From the NCBI RefSeq assembly GCF_002482975.1, contig NZ_DLHA01000007.1, forward strand, positions 1-36,986: a stretch of 36,986 nt of DNA. The letters are read 5' to 3'. How positions within the stretch are numbered: the stretch's first letter is position 1; the number at the start of each line of letters is the position of its first letter. The notes below the pieces were generated by a model. It made no database searches. It saw only the letters and a list, made by a program, of their open reading frames with translations, and was not told the origin of the DNA. The position numbers and the translations under genes were made by a program. Below, piece after piece: positions 6,463 through 14,474 of this stretch. This stretch comes from Flavobacterium sp. UBA7680. Its GTDB lineage: Bacteria; Bacteroidota; Bacteroidia; Flavobacteriales; Flavobacteriaceae.

Positions 6463-7983
6463 ATGTCAAATATTGCAAGATTTTTTCTAATCACTTTTTT
6501 TTCTTTAGTGTCATTGTCCCTTTTTAGTCAGGAAAATGCAAAGGAAGAAATGGTGATAAAAAAACAGCTTTTCTTCAGTACAAAACATACCATTGATATT
6601 AACGGAAAACCTTTAAATTTTACGGCAATAGCAGATGAAATATTTCTTAAAAATGATGATAATAAAGTTATAGCCAGCGTATTTAGTTTTTCCTATATAA
6701 AACAAAATAAAAGTAAAGAAGTCAGACCTGTCATTTTTATATTCAATGGCGGTCCGGGATCGTCTTCTATTTGGCTGCATTTGAGCAGTATTGCTCCGTG
6801 GAAAGTAAAATTGACTCCGGAAATTAATTCCTCTAACATACCGCCATTTGGATTAGAAAGCAATACAGATTGTCTGCTCGATGTAGCAGATTTAGTTTTT
6901 ATTGATCCTGTCGGAACTGGTTTTAGCCGTATTATTTCTCCCGGTACGCCGCAAGATTTTTATGGAGTAGATCAGGATGCTGAATCGATGGCGCAATTTA
7001 TAGAAAAATGGTTAATTAAAAATAACAGATGGAATTCTCCAAAGTTTCTTATTGGAGAAAGTTATGGAAGCCAGCGCGTTTCAGTTCTTCCAAGAGCGCT
7101 TATGGGCGGAGTAACGTATTCTGGTGTAATGAGAGGCATTACATTAAACGGTATTATTATGCTGGGAACTACTTTGGAATCTCCTTTAAAAAAGTTAACA
7201 ACTGATGCAAAATTAGAAAGAACAGCATCCTTACTTCCCACTTTAGCAAAAACAGCCTGGTATTATAATAAAATTGATAAAACGTTATCTTACGGAGAGT
7301 TTCAAAAAGAAGTTTCATCATTTGCAGAAAAAGAGTATTTGAATGCGCTTTTACAGGATAATCAGCAAAAACTTTCGGAAACAGAAAGAAATGTTATAAT
7401 TGATAAACTTTGCAAATACACAGGATTGTCCAAAGATTTTTTTTCATCAACTCTAGAAATAGCTCCAAAAATTTTCGCAGACAGTCTTTTATCGAAAGAA
7501 AATTTACAAATTGGATTATACGATACAAGGTACAATCTTCCGCTGGAGCATTCTGGTAATGATCCGGTTGCAGACGATCCATCAATGGCAAGATACGTTC
7601 CAGGTTATACTGCTGCATTTAGAGAGCTGTTAACTTCAAAATTAAACGTTGAGATTCAGGATCCGTATAGAACTATTGATTGGAAAAATATTTCGTTTCA
7701 ATGGCAATGGGCACGAAAAGAAACTAAAGAAGGTCCTGATTTTACTGATGATTTAAATGTTGTTTTACGCAGAACTCCAAATTTAAAAGTATTTATAGCG
7801 TGCGGAAGTTATGATTTAGCTACGCCCGTGGGTTATGCCAAAAAAACGACCGAAAAAGCAAAATTTTCTCCAGACAGAGTCATTTTTAAAGAATACGAAT
7901 CAGGGCATATGTTGTATTTAGGAAATACCGGAAAATTATTTAGCGATGATTTACGATCGTTTATTTTAAGTTGCTCAAAATAA
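6463..7983 (+). CDS. secreted S10-family serine carboxypeptidase-like protein
   Basis: This 506-residue protein has an N-terminal signal peptide (about 1-23, ending LFSQ). The serine carboxypeptidase (peptidase family S10) signatures are present: FNGGPGSSS near residue 93, GESYG with the nucleophile S200, CGSYDLATP with D451, and ESGHMLYLG with H482. The triad is therefore complete. Such enzymes remove C-terminal residues from peptides, often at acid pH, and some relatives are acyltransferases. A periplasmic or outer location is expected; no T9SS sorting domain is seen. It is probably transcribed with the upstream Crp-type regulator and ends at its own terminator. Confidence 0.88.
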   Translation: MSNIARFFLITFFSLVSLSLFSQENAKEEMVIKKQLFFSTKHTIDINGKPLNFTAIADEIFLKNDDNKVIASVFSFSYIKQNKSKEVRPVIFIFNGGPGSSSIWLHLSSIAPWKVKLTPEINSSNIPPFGLESNTDCLLDVADLVFIDPVGTGFSRIISPGTPQDFYGVDQDAESMAQFIEKWLIKNNRWNSPKFLIGESYGSQRVSVLPRALMGGVTYSGVMRGITLNGIIMLGTTLESPLKKLTTDAKLERTASLLPTLAKTAWYYNKIDKTLSYGEFQKEVSSFAEKEYLNALLQDNQQKLSETERNVIIDKLCKYTGLSKDFFSSTLEIAPKIFADSLLSKENLQIGLYDTRYNLPLEHSGNDPVADDPSMARYVPGYTAAFRELLTSKLNVEIQDPYRTIDWKNISFQWQWARKETKEGPDFTDDLNVVLRRTPNLKVFIACGSYDLATPVGYAKKTTEKAKFSPDRVIFKEYESGHMLYLGNTGKLFSDDLRSFILSCSK

Positions 7984-8002
7984 ATATTTATTTCGTAAAA
8001 AA

Positions 8003-8030
8003 ATAAAAGCTGCCTTGTGGCAGTTTTTAT
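8003..8030 (+). terminator. terminator after the S10 peptidase
   Basis: The arms ATAAAAGCTGCC (8003-8014) and GGCAGTTTTTAT (8019-8030) pair over 12 bp with one G-T and a TTGT loop. It is the first part of the 111-bp repeat; its counterpart is at 10111-10138. Confidence 0.75.
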
Positions 8031-8064
8031 TGAAAATGAATTTGGGGCAAAATTCAATAATGGG

Positions 8065-8113
8065 TCAAAATATTTTATCATAAAAAATAAATTCACCGTC
8101 TTTTACGCTTTCT
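8065..8113 (-). pseudogene. 3' fragment of the monooxygenase gene
   Basis: Read on the minus strand, these 49 nt encode the last residues of the intact monooxygenase at 10173-10538 (ESVKDGEFIFYDKIF, then stop). Upstream of this the similarity ends abruptly. It is a gene-end fragment carried in the 111-bp repeat. Confidence 0.8.
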
Positions 8114-8138
8114 ATAAGAATGTCTGGAAGATAAATAA

Positions 8139-8146
8139 TAGATTTG
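8139..8146 (+). promoter_or_regulatory. -7 box for the histidine kinase
   Basis: TAGATTTG fits TAnnTTTG exactly and lies about 100 bp before the kinase start, just beyond the end of the 111-bp repeat. No clear -33 TTG was found at the right distance. Confidence 0.45.
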
Positions 8147-8242
8147 CACTAAATTACTGATGACAATACTTTGAATTATTCTGATAAATCTTCAAAAAAG
8201 TAACTTTTTAATTTTAAAGTAAAAAAATCTGCCCTTTTTCAT

Positions 8243-10114
8243 ATGAGTAAATCGTCCCATTCTTTTTTTTTTATCATTATAATTTTTTGCCTTTTAACTA
8301 GTAATCAGAATATTGCACAGCTAAAAGAAATAAGAAAACTGCAACACAGTTTAAAATTTACTAAGGATAAAAAATCTCTGGTAGATAAATATAATAGGCT
8401 TGCCATGCTTTCTCAAATGCGTTACAGGGATTCGTGTCAATATTATTCATCAAAAGCACTAAAAATAGCAGATGATATCGATTATCCAAAGGGAGTTGCA
8501 GATGCACTTAATTGTCAGGGTGTTTATTATTTATCACTTAACAACTACCTTTCAGCCAAATATTTTAATGATGCTTTTGCTATCTATAAAGAATTAAGAG
8601 ATGTGGAAAATCAGGCACAGCTTTTAATGAACATAAGTGTACTTATGTTTATCGATAATAATAAAAGTGAAGCTAAAAAATATATTTACAACGCAGATAA
8701 AAAAATTAAACTAGCCCAAAAAGATTCAATTAGGTCCTTAATTCTTACCGATATTTTAGGCATGGATCCTACACTTACTAATGTAAAGAGAAATGAAATC
8801 TGTAAAATTGGATTAAGAATTGCTGAAAAATACAAAGATTATCCCATGATAATATGCAGCCAGAACAATATTGGCATACAGCTTTATAATGATGGGAAAA
8901 AATTGGAAGGTATTGAAATGTTAAGAAATTCTTTAACACTTGCAGAACATGAAGGCAGTGAGTATGTTAAGGTTGGTGCATACATGGCTTTGGGAGAAAT
9001 GATGTTTGATTTAAAGAAATATAAAGAAGGCATAGCATATTATGAACTTGGAATGAAAGATTCCGAAAAATTTGGATATACCGATCGATATCTTGCATTT
9101 GCAGATCGTCTCTATAATTTTTATAAGAAAAAAAAGGATACTCAAAATGCATTTAAGTATGCTTCATTACTTTTGACCAAACAAAATGAATATGCAATAG
9201 CAGTTAAAAAATCCGGATATACTTATTTATCCTATATTTCAAGGGAAAATCTTTTAGAAAAAACGAAGGAAAAATACAAACAAGAGAAAAGGCTGGCTCT
9301 TTTTCTTATCATTATAATTCTTGCCATGCTGCTTACTGGATTTTTTCTTTGGCTGGCATTAAAAAATAGAAAAAGATTTGTAGAAGCACAGCTTAACCTT
9401 CATAAAGTATCTCTGGAAAGAAATAAAGAGCTGGAGATTTCGGAGAAATTTAACACGATGTTAATTTCCATATTAGCCCATGATATTAGGGAACCCTTTA
9501 GTAACATTAATATGATCACTCAATTATTCGATAAAGGAGAAATAGAAAGCCAGGAAGAAATTAATATGGTCATGAGCGAACTTACTAAGATAACTAGTCA
9601 GGGTATTAGTTTTATGGATGGTATCTTACTATGGATTAAGTCTCAAAAACATAATTATAATGTACAAAAAGAACAACTTAATGCAGTCGAAATTTTAAAT
9701 GAAGCAAATCAGTTTTTTGTAAATAATCAAAAAGAAAAGGCAATAACGATCCATTCATCTGTCGAGCAGGAATTAAATTTTTATGCTCCACGACAAATCG
9801 CATTATTCATCTTTAGAAATTTATTAAATAATGCGACAAAGTACTCTAAAAAAGGAAGTGTAATTTACTTAAGTGCAAGTATAGAAGATAACTGCACGAT
9901 ATTTAAAATCCGAGATACTGGAAACGGTATGTGCAAGGATACTTTAAAGTCTCTTTTTGACATTAAAGCAGAATTTTTTCACACCTCTATAAATGGCGGA
10001 GTGGGAGTAGCTCTTAAGATAAGTCATGAAATGCTGAATAAAATTCAAGGAAAGATATGGGCTGAAAGTGAAATTGGAAAAGGAACAACATTTTATGTTG
10101 CTTTTCAATTATAA
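8243..10114 (+). CDS. TPR-containing sensor histidine kinase (orphan)
   Basis: This 623-residue protein has a signal peptide (about 1-26), a helical repeat region with TPR character (about 50-330), one membrane segment (about 351-373), a dimerisation/phosphoacceptor domain with HDIREPF (H413), and a HATPase domain. The ATPase boxes are the N box NLLNNATKYS from N526, DTGNGM with D558, and GGVGVALKI. It should sense a signal with its periplasmic TPR domain and autophosphorylate at H413. No response regulator gene is adjacent, so the partner must lie elsewhere. The gene sits alone between two direct copies of a 111-bp block; its stop codon falls within the first bases of the right copy. The substrate signal is unknown. 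Confidence 0.9.
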   Translation: MSKSSHSFFFIIIIFCLLTSNQNIAQLKEIRKLQHSLKFTKDKKSLVDKYNRLAMLSQMRYRDSCQYYSSKALKIADDIDYPKGVADALNCQGVYYLSLNNYLSAKYFNDAFAIYKELRDVENQAQLLMNISVLMFIDNNKSEAKKYIYNADKKIKLAQKDSIRSLILTDILGMDPTLTNVKRNEICKIGLRIAEKYKDYPMIICSQNNIGIQLYNDGKKLEGIEMLRNSLTLAEHEGSEYVKVGAYMALGEMMFDLKKYKEGIAYYELGMKDSEKFGYTDRYLAFADRLYNFYKKKKDTQNAFKYASLLLTKQNEYAIAVKKSGYTYLSYISRENLLEKTKEKYKQEKRLALFLIIIILAMLLTGFFLWLALKNRKRFVEAQLNLHKVSLERNKELEISEKFNTMLISILAHDIREPFSNINMITQLFDKGEIESQEEINMVMSELTKITSQGISFMDGILLWIKSQKHNYNVQKEQLNAVEILNEANQFFVNNQKEKAITIHSSVEQELNFYAPRQIALFIFRNLLNNATKYSKKGSVIYLSASIEDNCTIFKIRDTGNGMCKDTLKSLFDIKAEFFHTSINGGVGVALKISHEMLNKIQGKIWAESEIGKGTTFYVAFQL

Positions 10115-10138
10115 AAGCTGCCTCTCGACAGCTTTTAT
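10111..10138. terminator. hairpin between the kinase and the monooxygenase
   Basis: ATAAAAGCTG (10111-10120) and CAGCTTTTAT (10129-10138) pair perfectly over 10 bp. The hairpin lies between two convergent genes and is rich in A at one end and T at the other, so it could act in both directions. Compared with copy 1, the loop has changed but the stem is kept. Confidence 0.7.
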
Positions 10139-10221
10139 CGAAAATGAATTTGGGGCAAAATTCAATAATGGGTCAAAATATTTTATCATAAAAAATAAAT
10201 TCACCGTCTTTTACGCTTTCT
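10111..10221 (+). repeat. 111-bp direct repeat, copy 2
   Basis: This is the partner of 8003-8113. It covers the terminator hairpin, a 34-bp spacer and the last 49 nt of the monooxygenase gene (minus strand). This is probably the parental copy, because here the gene end belongs to an intact gene. Confidence 0.92.
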
Positions 10222-10538
10222 TTGAGAACCGATACCGTTTCAGCAGAAAGTAAACCGCATAATTCCATACGGTTTACATTCCAATTTATAATGTACTTAT
10301 TCATCAGCGGTTGTATTTTTTGCAGATGTTCTAAAAATGCATTTTCATTTGCATACGCTTCGATAATCAAACAATCAAAACTATTTTCTTGATAATAAGT
10401 TTCGTGTGTTAGTACATTGCCAGGCTCTTCAGAAGCAACAATACTTTTCACTTCAGAAACCATTTGTCGAAATTTATCCCAATTATCAGGTTTTATTGAA
10501 ACTGAGGCGTGAAGCCTTATTACGGATAAGGAAGGCAT
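10173..10538 (-). CDS. antibiotic-biosynthesis-monooxygenase-type (ABM) protein
   Basis: This 121-residue protein has the small alpha/beta ferredoxin-like ABM fold, with an N-terminal strand (LSVIRLHASVSIKP), a helix with W20 and F23, and a central region (NVLTHETYYQENSFDCLIIEAYANENAFLEHL, split here as two strands and a helix). Relatives are cofactor-free monooxygenases or quinol/anthrone oxidases; others have lost activity. It follows the quinone oxidoreductase gene after only 2 bp, which makes quinone or quinol detoxification a reasonable guess. Its last 49 nt are duplicated 2.1 kb away, upstream of the histidine kinase. Confidence 0.75.
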   Translation of the reverse strand: MPSLSVIRLHASVSIKPDNWDKFRQMVSEVKSIVASEEPGNVLTHETYYQENSFDCLIIEAYANENAFLEHLQKIQPLMNKYIINWNVNRMELCGLLSAETVSVLKESVKDGEFIFYDKIF

Positions 10539-10540
10539 GA

Positions 10541-11518
10541 TTATGGTTTTACTATAATTTTTCCAACCGTATTTTTGGATTGGATAGCAGTATGCGCTTT
10601 ATGCATATCTTCTAAAGGGAAAACCTGCGAAATATGAGTTTTAACAACGCCTAATTCAAGCAGCTTTGCAATAGCCTGCATATCTTCAAAATAGTTTTCT
10701 TCCGGATAACGCACATTCACTCTTATTACATCAACATTCTTTTCTGCTTTTGCTTTTTCAATGAATTCTGCATCAGGATAAACAATAAGACTTAATAATT
10801 TTCCTCCGGGTTTCAAGGCTTTAAGTGATCTTTCTATGTGGTTTACATCGTCGCTCCAAACTGCATCATGAACGATATCGGCATCTGTTACAATCTCTTC
10901 AAAATTTTGAGTTTTATAGTTAATGAATTCGTCGGCACCTAATCCTAATACGAAATCTCTGTTTGCTTCAGATGCTACTGCAATAACGTGAGCACCAAAA
11001 TGTTTGGCGAACTGAATGGCATAATGTCCAACACCACCAGATGCTCCGTGAATGATAACTTTATCACCTTTTTTAACTTTTCCGTGGTCAACTACAGAAA
11101 CCCATGCAGTAAGCGCCGCCATTGTTGCTCCGGCCGCTTCTTCAAACGAAATGTTAGCTGGTTTCAGGATCATTTCTTTTTCGGGTGCGGCAACAAATTC
11201 TGCGTAAGCATTTGCCTGACCAATAAATTTGAAATTACCAAAAACCTCATCTCCAACATTTAATCTTGTAACCGATTTTCCAATTTGAGTTACAATCCCG
11301 GCTACATCCCAGCCAAGAATAATATTTTCTTCTGTTCCTTTGTATTGATACACCCAGTCAAAAGCTTCTTTTGTTCTTCTTACGAACGCATCTACAGGAT
11401 TTACTCCAATTGCTTTTACTTCTACTAAAACTTCATCTTCCTGAATGGATGGTATAGGGATTTCTGTAAGGATAAGATTTTCGGGCGCACCGATTTCTTT
11501 TAATACTATTGCTTTCAT
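10541..11518 (-). CDS. NADPH:quinone oxidoreductase-like (zinc-free MDR) enzyme
   Basis: This 325-residue medium-chain dehydrogenase/reductase has the N-terminal GroES-like part (GVNPVDAFVRR, GWDVAGIV) and the Rossmann part with the nucleotide-binding motif HGASGGVGHYAIQFAK. The structural and catalytic zinc ligands of alcohol dehydrogenases are not seen, which fits the quinone oxidoreductase (QOR) group. It would use NADPH to reduce quinones or reactive enones in the cytoplasm. It forms a two-gene unit with the monooxygenase and is preceded by a promoter with two tandem 17-bp sites, probably for the AraC regulator encoded just upstream. Confidence 0.86.
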   Translation of the reverse strand: MKAIVLKEIGAPENLILTEIPIPSIQEDEVLVEVKAIGVNPVDAFVRRTKEAFDWVYQYKGTEENIILGWDVAGIVTQIGKSVTRLNVGDEVFGNFKFIGQANAYAEFVAAPEKEMILKPANISFEEAAGATMAALTAWVSVVDHGKVKKGDKVIIHGASGGVGHYAIQFAKHFGAHVIAVASEANRDFVLGLGADEFINYKTQNFEEIVTDADIVHDAVWSDDVNHIERSLKALKPGGKLLSLIVYPDAEFIEKAKAEKNVDVIRVNVRYPEENYFEDMQAIAKLLELGVVKTHISQVFPLEDMHKAHTAIQSKNTVGKIIVKP

Positions 11519-11539
11519 TTTTATTATAATTTAATGAAA

Positions 11540-11547
11540 CAAAGGTA
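11540..11547 (-). promoter_or_regulatory. -7 box of the oxidoreductase promoter
   Basis: On the minus strand this reads TACCTTTG, an exact TAnnTTTG. It lies 21 bp before the oxidoreductase start. No TTG is found at the -33 position, as expected for an activator-dependent promoter. Confidence 0.62.
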
Positions 11548-11566
11548 TAAGTGACTGTTTTGTGAA

Positions 11567-11606
11567 ACTTTGCTGTAAAAGTCGTTTTTACTTTGTTGTA
11601 CAAGTC
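11567..11606 (-). promoter_or_regulatory. tandem 17-bp sites upstream of the oxidoreductase
   Basis: Read on the plus strand, ACTTTGCTGTAAAAGTC (11567-11583) and ACTTTGTTGTACAAGTC (11590-11606) are direct repeats with 23-bp start-to-start spacing. The proximal copy ends 19 bp from the -7 box. The same motif at the same distance precedes the AraC gene, so this is a probable binding site for that regulator. Confidence 0.7.
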
Positions 11607-11616
11607 AAATGAAAAT

Positions 11617-12432
11617 CTATTGCAATTGGTTTTTTAATGAAGTAGGAGCGTACCCGAAATGCTTTTTAAAAACAAATGAAAAGTGGGACAAGTTTTCAAA
11701 TCCGGTTTCTAAGTATACATCAATAGGTTTTCGTTTTTTCTCAGCAAGTTGGTAATGCGCTAATTCCAAGCGTTTCTGCATAAGCCATTCTCTGGGAGTA
11801 GTTTTAAAAGCTCTTTTGAAATCACGATTAAAAGTAGAAAGACTTCTTCCGGTAAGATATCCAAATTTTTCCATTGGCATATTAAACATGAAATGCTTTT
11901 CCATAAAATCGGGCAGATTAATTTTTCCCGGTATAGAGAAATCTGCTAAAAGATTATCGATTTCAGGATCAATAGAACGAATAATAGTAATCGCTTCATC
12001 AATTTTCATAACATCCAGTTTGTCCGGCAGTTCTTCCGTAAGGTCGAAATAAGGTTTTAAAGATGCGAAGAAGCTGTCTAAAAGAGGATGTTTGCTAAAT
12101 ATTCTGGTTTTAAGAATTGGGCTTTGGGTAATTTTAAAGGTATTTTTAGTGTAATATTTTTCCAGATGATCGGTTGTCAGCGTTAAAACTATTGCTTTAT
12201 AAGGCCTTCCGTCTTTTGGTCTTTTTATTACAGAAGATAATTGATTACGCGGGAAAAGCATTGTTTGGTCTGCTCCAAAAGTATACGATTTATCAGATTG
12301 TACAACTAGCATTTCGCCCGAAATTATGTGTACAAAAGAGTGGAAATCAAGCATGATTTCATCCTTGAAAAGGTTTTCTTCTGTCACCATATGGACAAAT
12401 TTGGCATATTTATTAGTTTGCTGCTGTGCCAT
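11617..12432 (-). CDS. AraC-family transcriptional regulator
   Basis: This 271-residue protein has an N-terminal cupin-like sensing domain (FHSFVHIISGEMLVVQSDKSY, here residues about 30-50) and a C-terminal double HTH of the AraC type. The second HTH reads PIDVYLETGFENLSHFSFVFKKHFG. It lies upstream of the oxidoreductase-monooxygenase pair on the same strand. Matching tandem motifs lie before its own gene and before that pair, so it probably activates both. The ligand is not known; a quinone-like or reactive compound would suit the target genes. Confidence 0.87.
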   Translation of the reverse strand: MAQQQTNKYAKFVHMVTEENLFKDEIMLDFHSFVHIISGEMLVVQSDKSYTFGADQTMLFPRNQLSSVIKRPKDGRPYKAIVLTLTTDHLEKYYTKNTFKITQSPILKTRIFSKHPLLDSFFASLKPYFDLTEELPDKLDVMKIDEAITIIRSIDPEIDNLLADFSIPGKINLPDFMEKHFMFNMPMEKFGYLTGRSLSTFNRDFKRAFKTTPREWLMQKRLELAHYQLAEKKRKPIDVYLETGFENLSHFSFVFKKHFGYAPTSLKNQLQ

Positions 12433-12491
12433 GTTGAACTAAAATTAATCGTAGAAACGTAAAGATACTATTTTGAATTTTTATAAGGAAA

Positions 12492-12499
12492 CAAATATA
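12492..12499 (-). promoter_or_regulatory. -7 box of the AraC gene promoter
   Basis: On the minus strand this reads TATATTTG, an exact TAnnTTTG, 60 bp before the AraC start. Confidence 0.58.
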
Positions 12500-12518
12500 G
12501 GCTGATAAAAAAGTTCAA

Positions 12519-12558
12519 ACTTTGTTATACATGTCAAATTTTGTTTGTTGAGAAGTAC
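12519..12558 (-). promoter_or_regulatory. operator-like sites upstream of the AraC gene
   Basis: ACTTTGTTATACATGTC (12519-12535, plus-strand reading) matches the sites before the oxidoreductase, and ends 19 bp from the -7 box as they do. A second, weaker copy (TTTGTTG at 12544-12550, followed by an AAGT one or two bases out of register) keeps the 23-bp spacing. This suggests autoregulation. Confidence 0.62.
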
Positions 12559-12654
12559 AATTACGAAGAAAGAGCAGGAATGTTTGCTTAAATTAATTTG
12601 TATTAAAGATGAAAATAAAAATGACAGTTTTAAATTACATATTGATACATTTCT

Positions 12655-12662
12655 TAGATTTG
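12655..12662 (+). promoter_or_regulatory. -7 box for the YheT-like hydrolase
   Basis: TAGATTTG is an exact TAnnTTTG located 25 bp before the ATG. No TTG lies at the usual -33 distance. Confidence 0.5.
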
Positions 12663-12687
12663 TATAACCACTAAAAAACTTTTAATC

Positions 12688-13674
12688 ATGCCGGTAATTG
12701 AACAATCAGAATATGACTTTCCTTCAATGATTCACCGTAACAGGCATGTTTCTACCATTTATGCTGCTTTGATTAAAAAATTTGAAGTTCCGGAATACAC
12801 CAGAGAAAAACTGGAGTTGAAGGATGGTGATTTTATCAACATTGATTTTCTTATAAATGATCCAAAAAAAGCAGTAATCCTGTGTCATGGTTTAGAAGGG
12901 GATTCCCGAAGAACTTATAATAATAGCTGCGCAGCTTATTTTCAGCAGAAAGGTTTTTCGGTTTTTGCATGGAATAATCGCACCTGCGGAGGAGAAATGA
13001 ACCGTTTGCCGAGATTATATCATCACGGAGCAGTTGATGATCTGGATGAGGTAGTTCAGTTTGTTTTGCGAAAAGGATTTGAAGATGTTTACATGATTGG
13101 ATATTCAATGGGAGGTGTTCAGCTTCTGAATTATTTTGGATGGACAAAAATCGATGAGCGTATAAAAGCCGGAGTTTCTATTTCTGTGCCAACGCATATT
13201 GCAACAAGTGCCGAGATATTGAAACAAGGCTTCAACAGAGTATATTTAAAGAACTTTACTATTGATATTAAGAAAAAGCTGAAATACAAAGCAGCACAAT
13301 TTCCTGATTTTATAAACCGAGATCAAATTGATAAAATTACTTCTTTTGATGAGGTTGATCAGTATTTTACGGCACCGCTTCATGGTTTTGCGAGCCGTGA
13401 CGATTATTATCAGCAAGTTTCTCCTGAATTTTCACTTAAAAATATTACTACTCCGGTTTTAATTATTAATTCTCTGGATGATCCATTTTTAGGTGAAAGA
13501 TGCTATCCAAGAGCAATTGCACAAGAAAGCGAATATGTTTATCTGGAAACGCCAAAGTATGGCGGACACTGTGCTTTTCCACTGCGAAATTCAACGTATT
13601 CTTATGCAGAAAAAAGAGCTTATAAGTTTTTCAAATCCTATAAAACGGCAGAAAACATTAAAACAGAATATTAG
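12688..13674 (+). CDS. YheT-like alpha/beta hydrolase
   Basis: This 328-residue protein follows the layout of the YheT / COG0429 esterase group: an N-terminal MIHRNRHVSTIYAAL stretch, CHGLEGDSRRTY (66-77), the nucleophile elbow GYSMGG with S140, an Asp in SLDDPFLG and a His in GGHCAFP. A cytoplasmic esterase acting on short acyl esters or lipids is the family expectation; the real substrate is unknown. It converges with the phosphopantetheinyl transferase gene, and their stop codons overlap by 4 bp, so antisense read-through between the units is possible. Confidence 0.85.
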   Translation: MPVIEQSEYDFPSMIHRNRHVSTIYAALIKKFEVPEYTREKLELKDGDFINIDFLINDPKKAVILCHGLEGDSRRTYNNSCAAYFQQKGFSVFAWNNRTCGGEMNRLPRLYHHGAVDDLDEVVQFVLRKGFEDVYMIGYSMGGVQLLNYFGWTKIDERIKAGVSISVPTHIATSAEILKQGFNRVYLKNFTIDIKKKLKYKAAQFPDFINRDQIDKITSFDEVDQYFTAPLHGFASRDDYYQQVSPEFSLKNITTPVLIINSLDDPFLGERCYPRAIAQESEYVYLETPKYGGHCAFPLRNSTYSYAEKRAYKFFKSYKTAENIKTEY

Positions 13675-14474
13675 TAATTTCTTTTTTGAGTCATTTCCAG
13701 TAAATTTTCCATACTATCGGGAACCATATACAATAACAAATTATCTGAAGTTGTTGGAAGTCCTTCATAGGAAACTGCGCCCAAATACTGCTCGGCAAAA
13801 TCGAAACTATATACTTGCCAGTTCTGGGTGTTTTTTACCAGTTTAAATTCTAAATTGTGCTGTCCGTCTGTGCAGGGGATATATTTAAAATCCTCATCAA
13901 TTCCTTTTCCTAATGCTTTTACAAAAGCTTCTTTGCGTGTCCATAATGTATAAAAAGTGTTTTTTTTATCATCAGCATTCTGAATCAATAATCTTTCGTG
14001 ATCATCAAAAATATCCGGAAGCAGGTTGGTGAATTTAAAATCTTTAGATAAAAATTCAATATCCAGCCCCACTTTTTTATGTGAAACCGCTATCGCCGCA
14101 TAATCTTCCGAATGCGAGATATTGAAGTGCAGCCACGGGTGTGAGGCTAGATATGGTTTTTTATTAAAGTCATAATCAAGATGAATATTTTTTATATCTG
14201 ATTTAGTGTAAGCTCCTAAAATAAGTTTTAAAATCGATCTGTATATAATAAACCGGTCTCTGTCAATTTCCTTAAAAAAGCGTTTTGCTTTTTTGAGTTC
14301 AGGAGAATTTAGAAACTGTGATAAATTAGATTTAAATTCAATAAAACTGGGCAGATAAATACTATATATGATGATATCACTAGTATCTAAAGAATATTCT
14401 TTACCAGAAACCAATGTATCGCCCTTTATATCCGAAAAAGAGATAAAGAGCTTAGATGTTTTCATTTTTTTCAT
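13671..14474 (-). CDS. Sfp-type 4'-phosphopantetheinyl transferase
   Basis: This protein of up to 267 residues shows the Sfp-type PPTase motifs: FNISHSEDYAAIA (117-129), VGLDIE with D138 and E140 as metal ligands, and WTRKEAFVKALGKG (178-191) with K181, E182 and K186. It moves phosphopantetheine from CoA to the conserved Ser of carrier domains. The obvious clients are the two PCPs and the ACP encoded just upstream in the operon. The gene overlaps the NRPS gene: its first ATG lies 23 nt before the NRPS stop, and a second ATG three codons in is also possible. The overlap implies translational coupling and a pathway-dedicated enzyme. Confidence 0.92.
   Translation of the reverse strand: MKKMKTSKLFISFSDIKGDTLVSGKEYSLDTSDIIIYSIYLPSFIEFKSNLSQFLNSPELKKAKRFFKEIDRDRFIIYRSILKLILGAYTKSDIKNIHLDYDFNKKPYLASHPWLHFNISHSEDYAAIAVSHKKVGLDIEFLSKDFKFTNLLPDIFDDHERLLIQNADDKKNTFYTLWTRKEAFVKALGKGIDEDFKYIPCTDGQHNLEFKLVKNTQNWQVYSFDFAEQYLGAVSYEGLPTTSDNLLLYMVPDSMENLLEMTQKRNY

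Larger units (their letters stand above)
8003..8113 (+). repeat. 111-bp direct repeat, copy 1
   Basis: This block matches 10111-10221. The last 82 nt (8032-8113) are identical to 10140-10221, and the first 29 nt are the related terminator hairpin. Together the copies bracket the histidine kinase gene. Recombination between them would remove that gene cleanly. Confidence 0.92.

Noticed and set aside
7833..8096. Minus-strand 87-codon frame over the end of the S10 peptidase
   Set aside because: It is a shadow of the peptidase gene and repeat copy 1, in a different frame from the true monooxygenase fragment.
10068..10253. Plus-strand 61-codon frame across the kinase end and the repeat
   Set aside because: It crosses a terminator hairpin and overlaps two real genes in other frames.
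13493..13846. Plus-strand 117-codon frame across the convergent gene ends
   Set aside because: It overlaps both the YheT-like hydrolase and the phosphopantetheinyl transferase and shows no motif.
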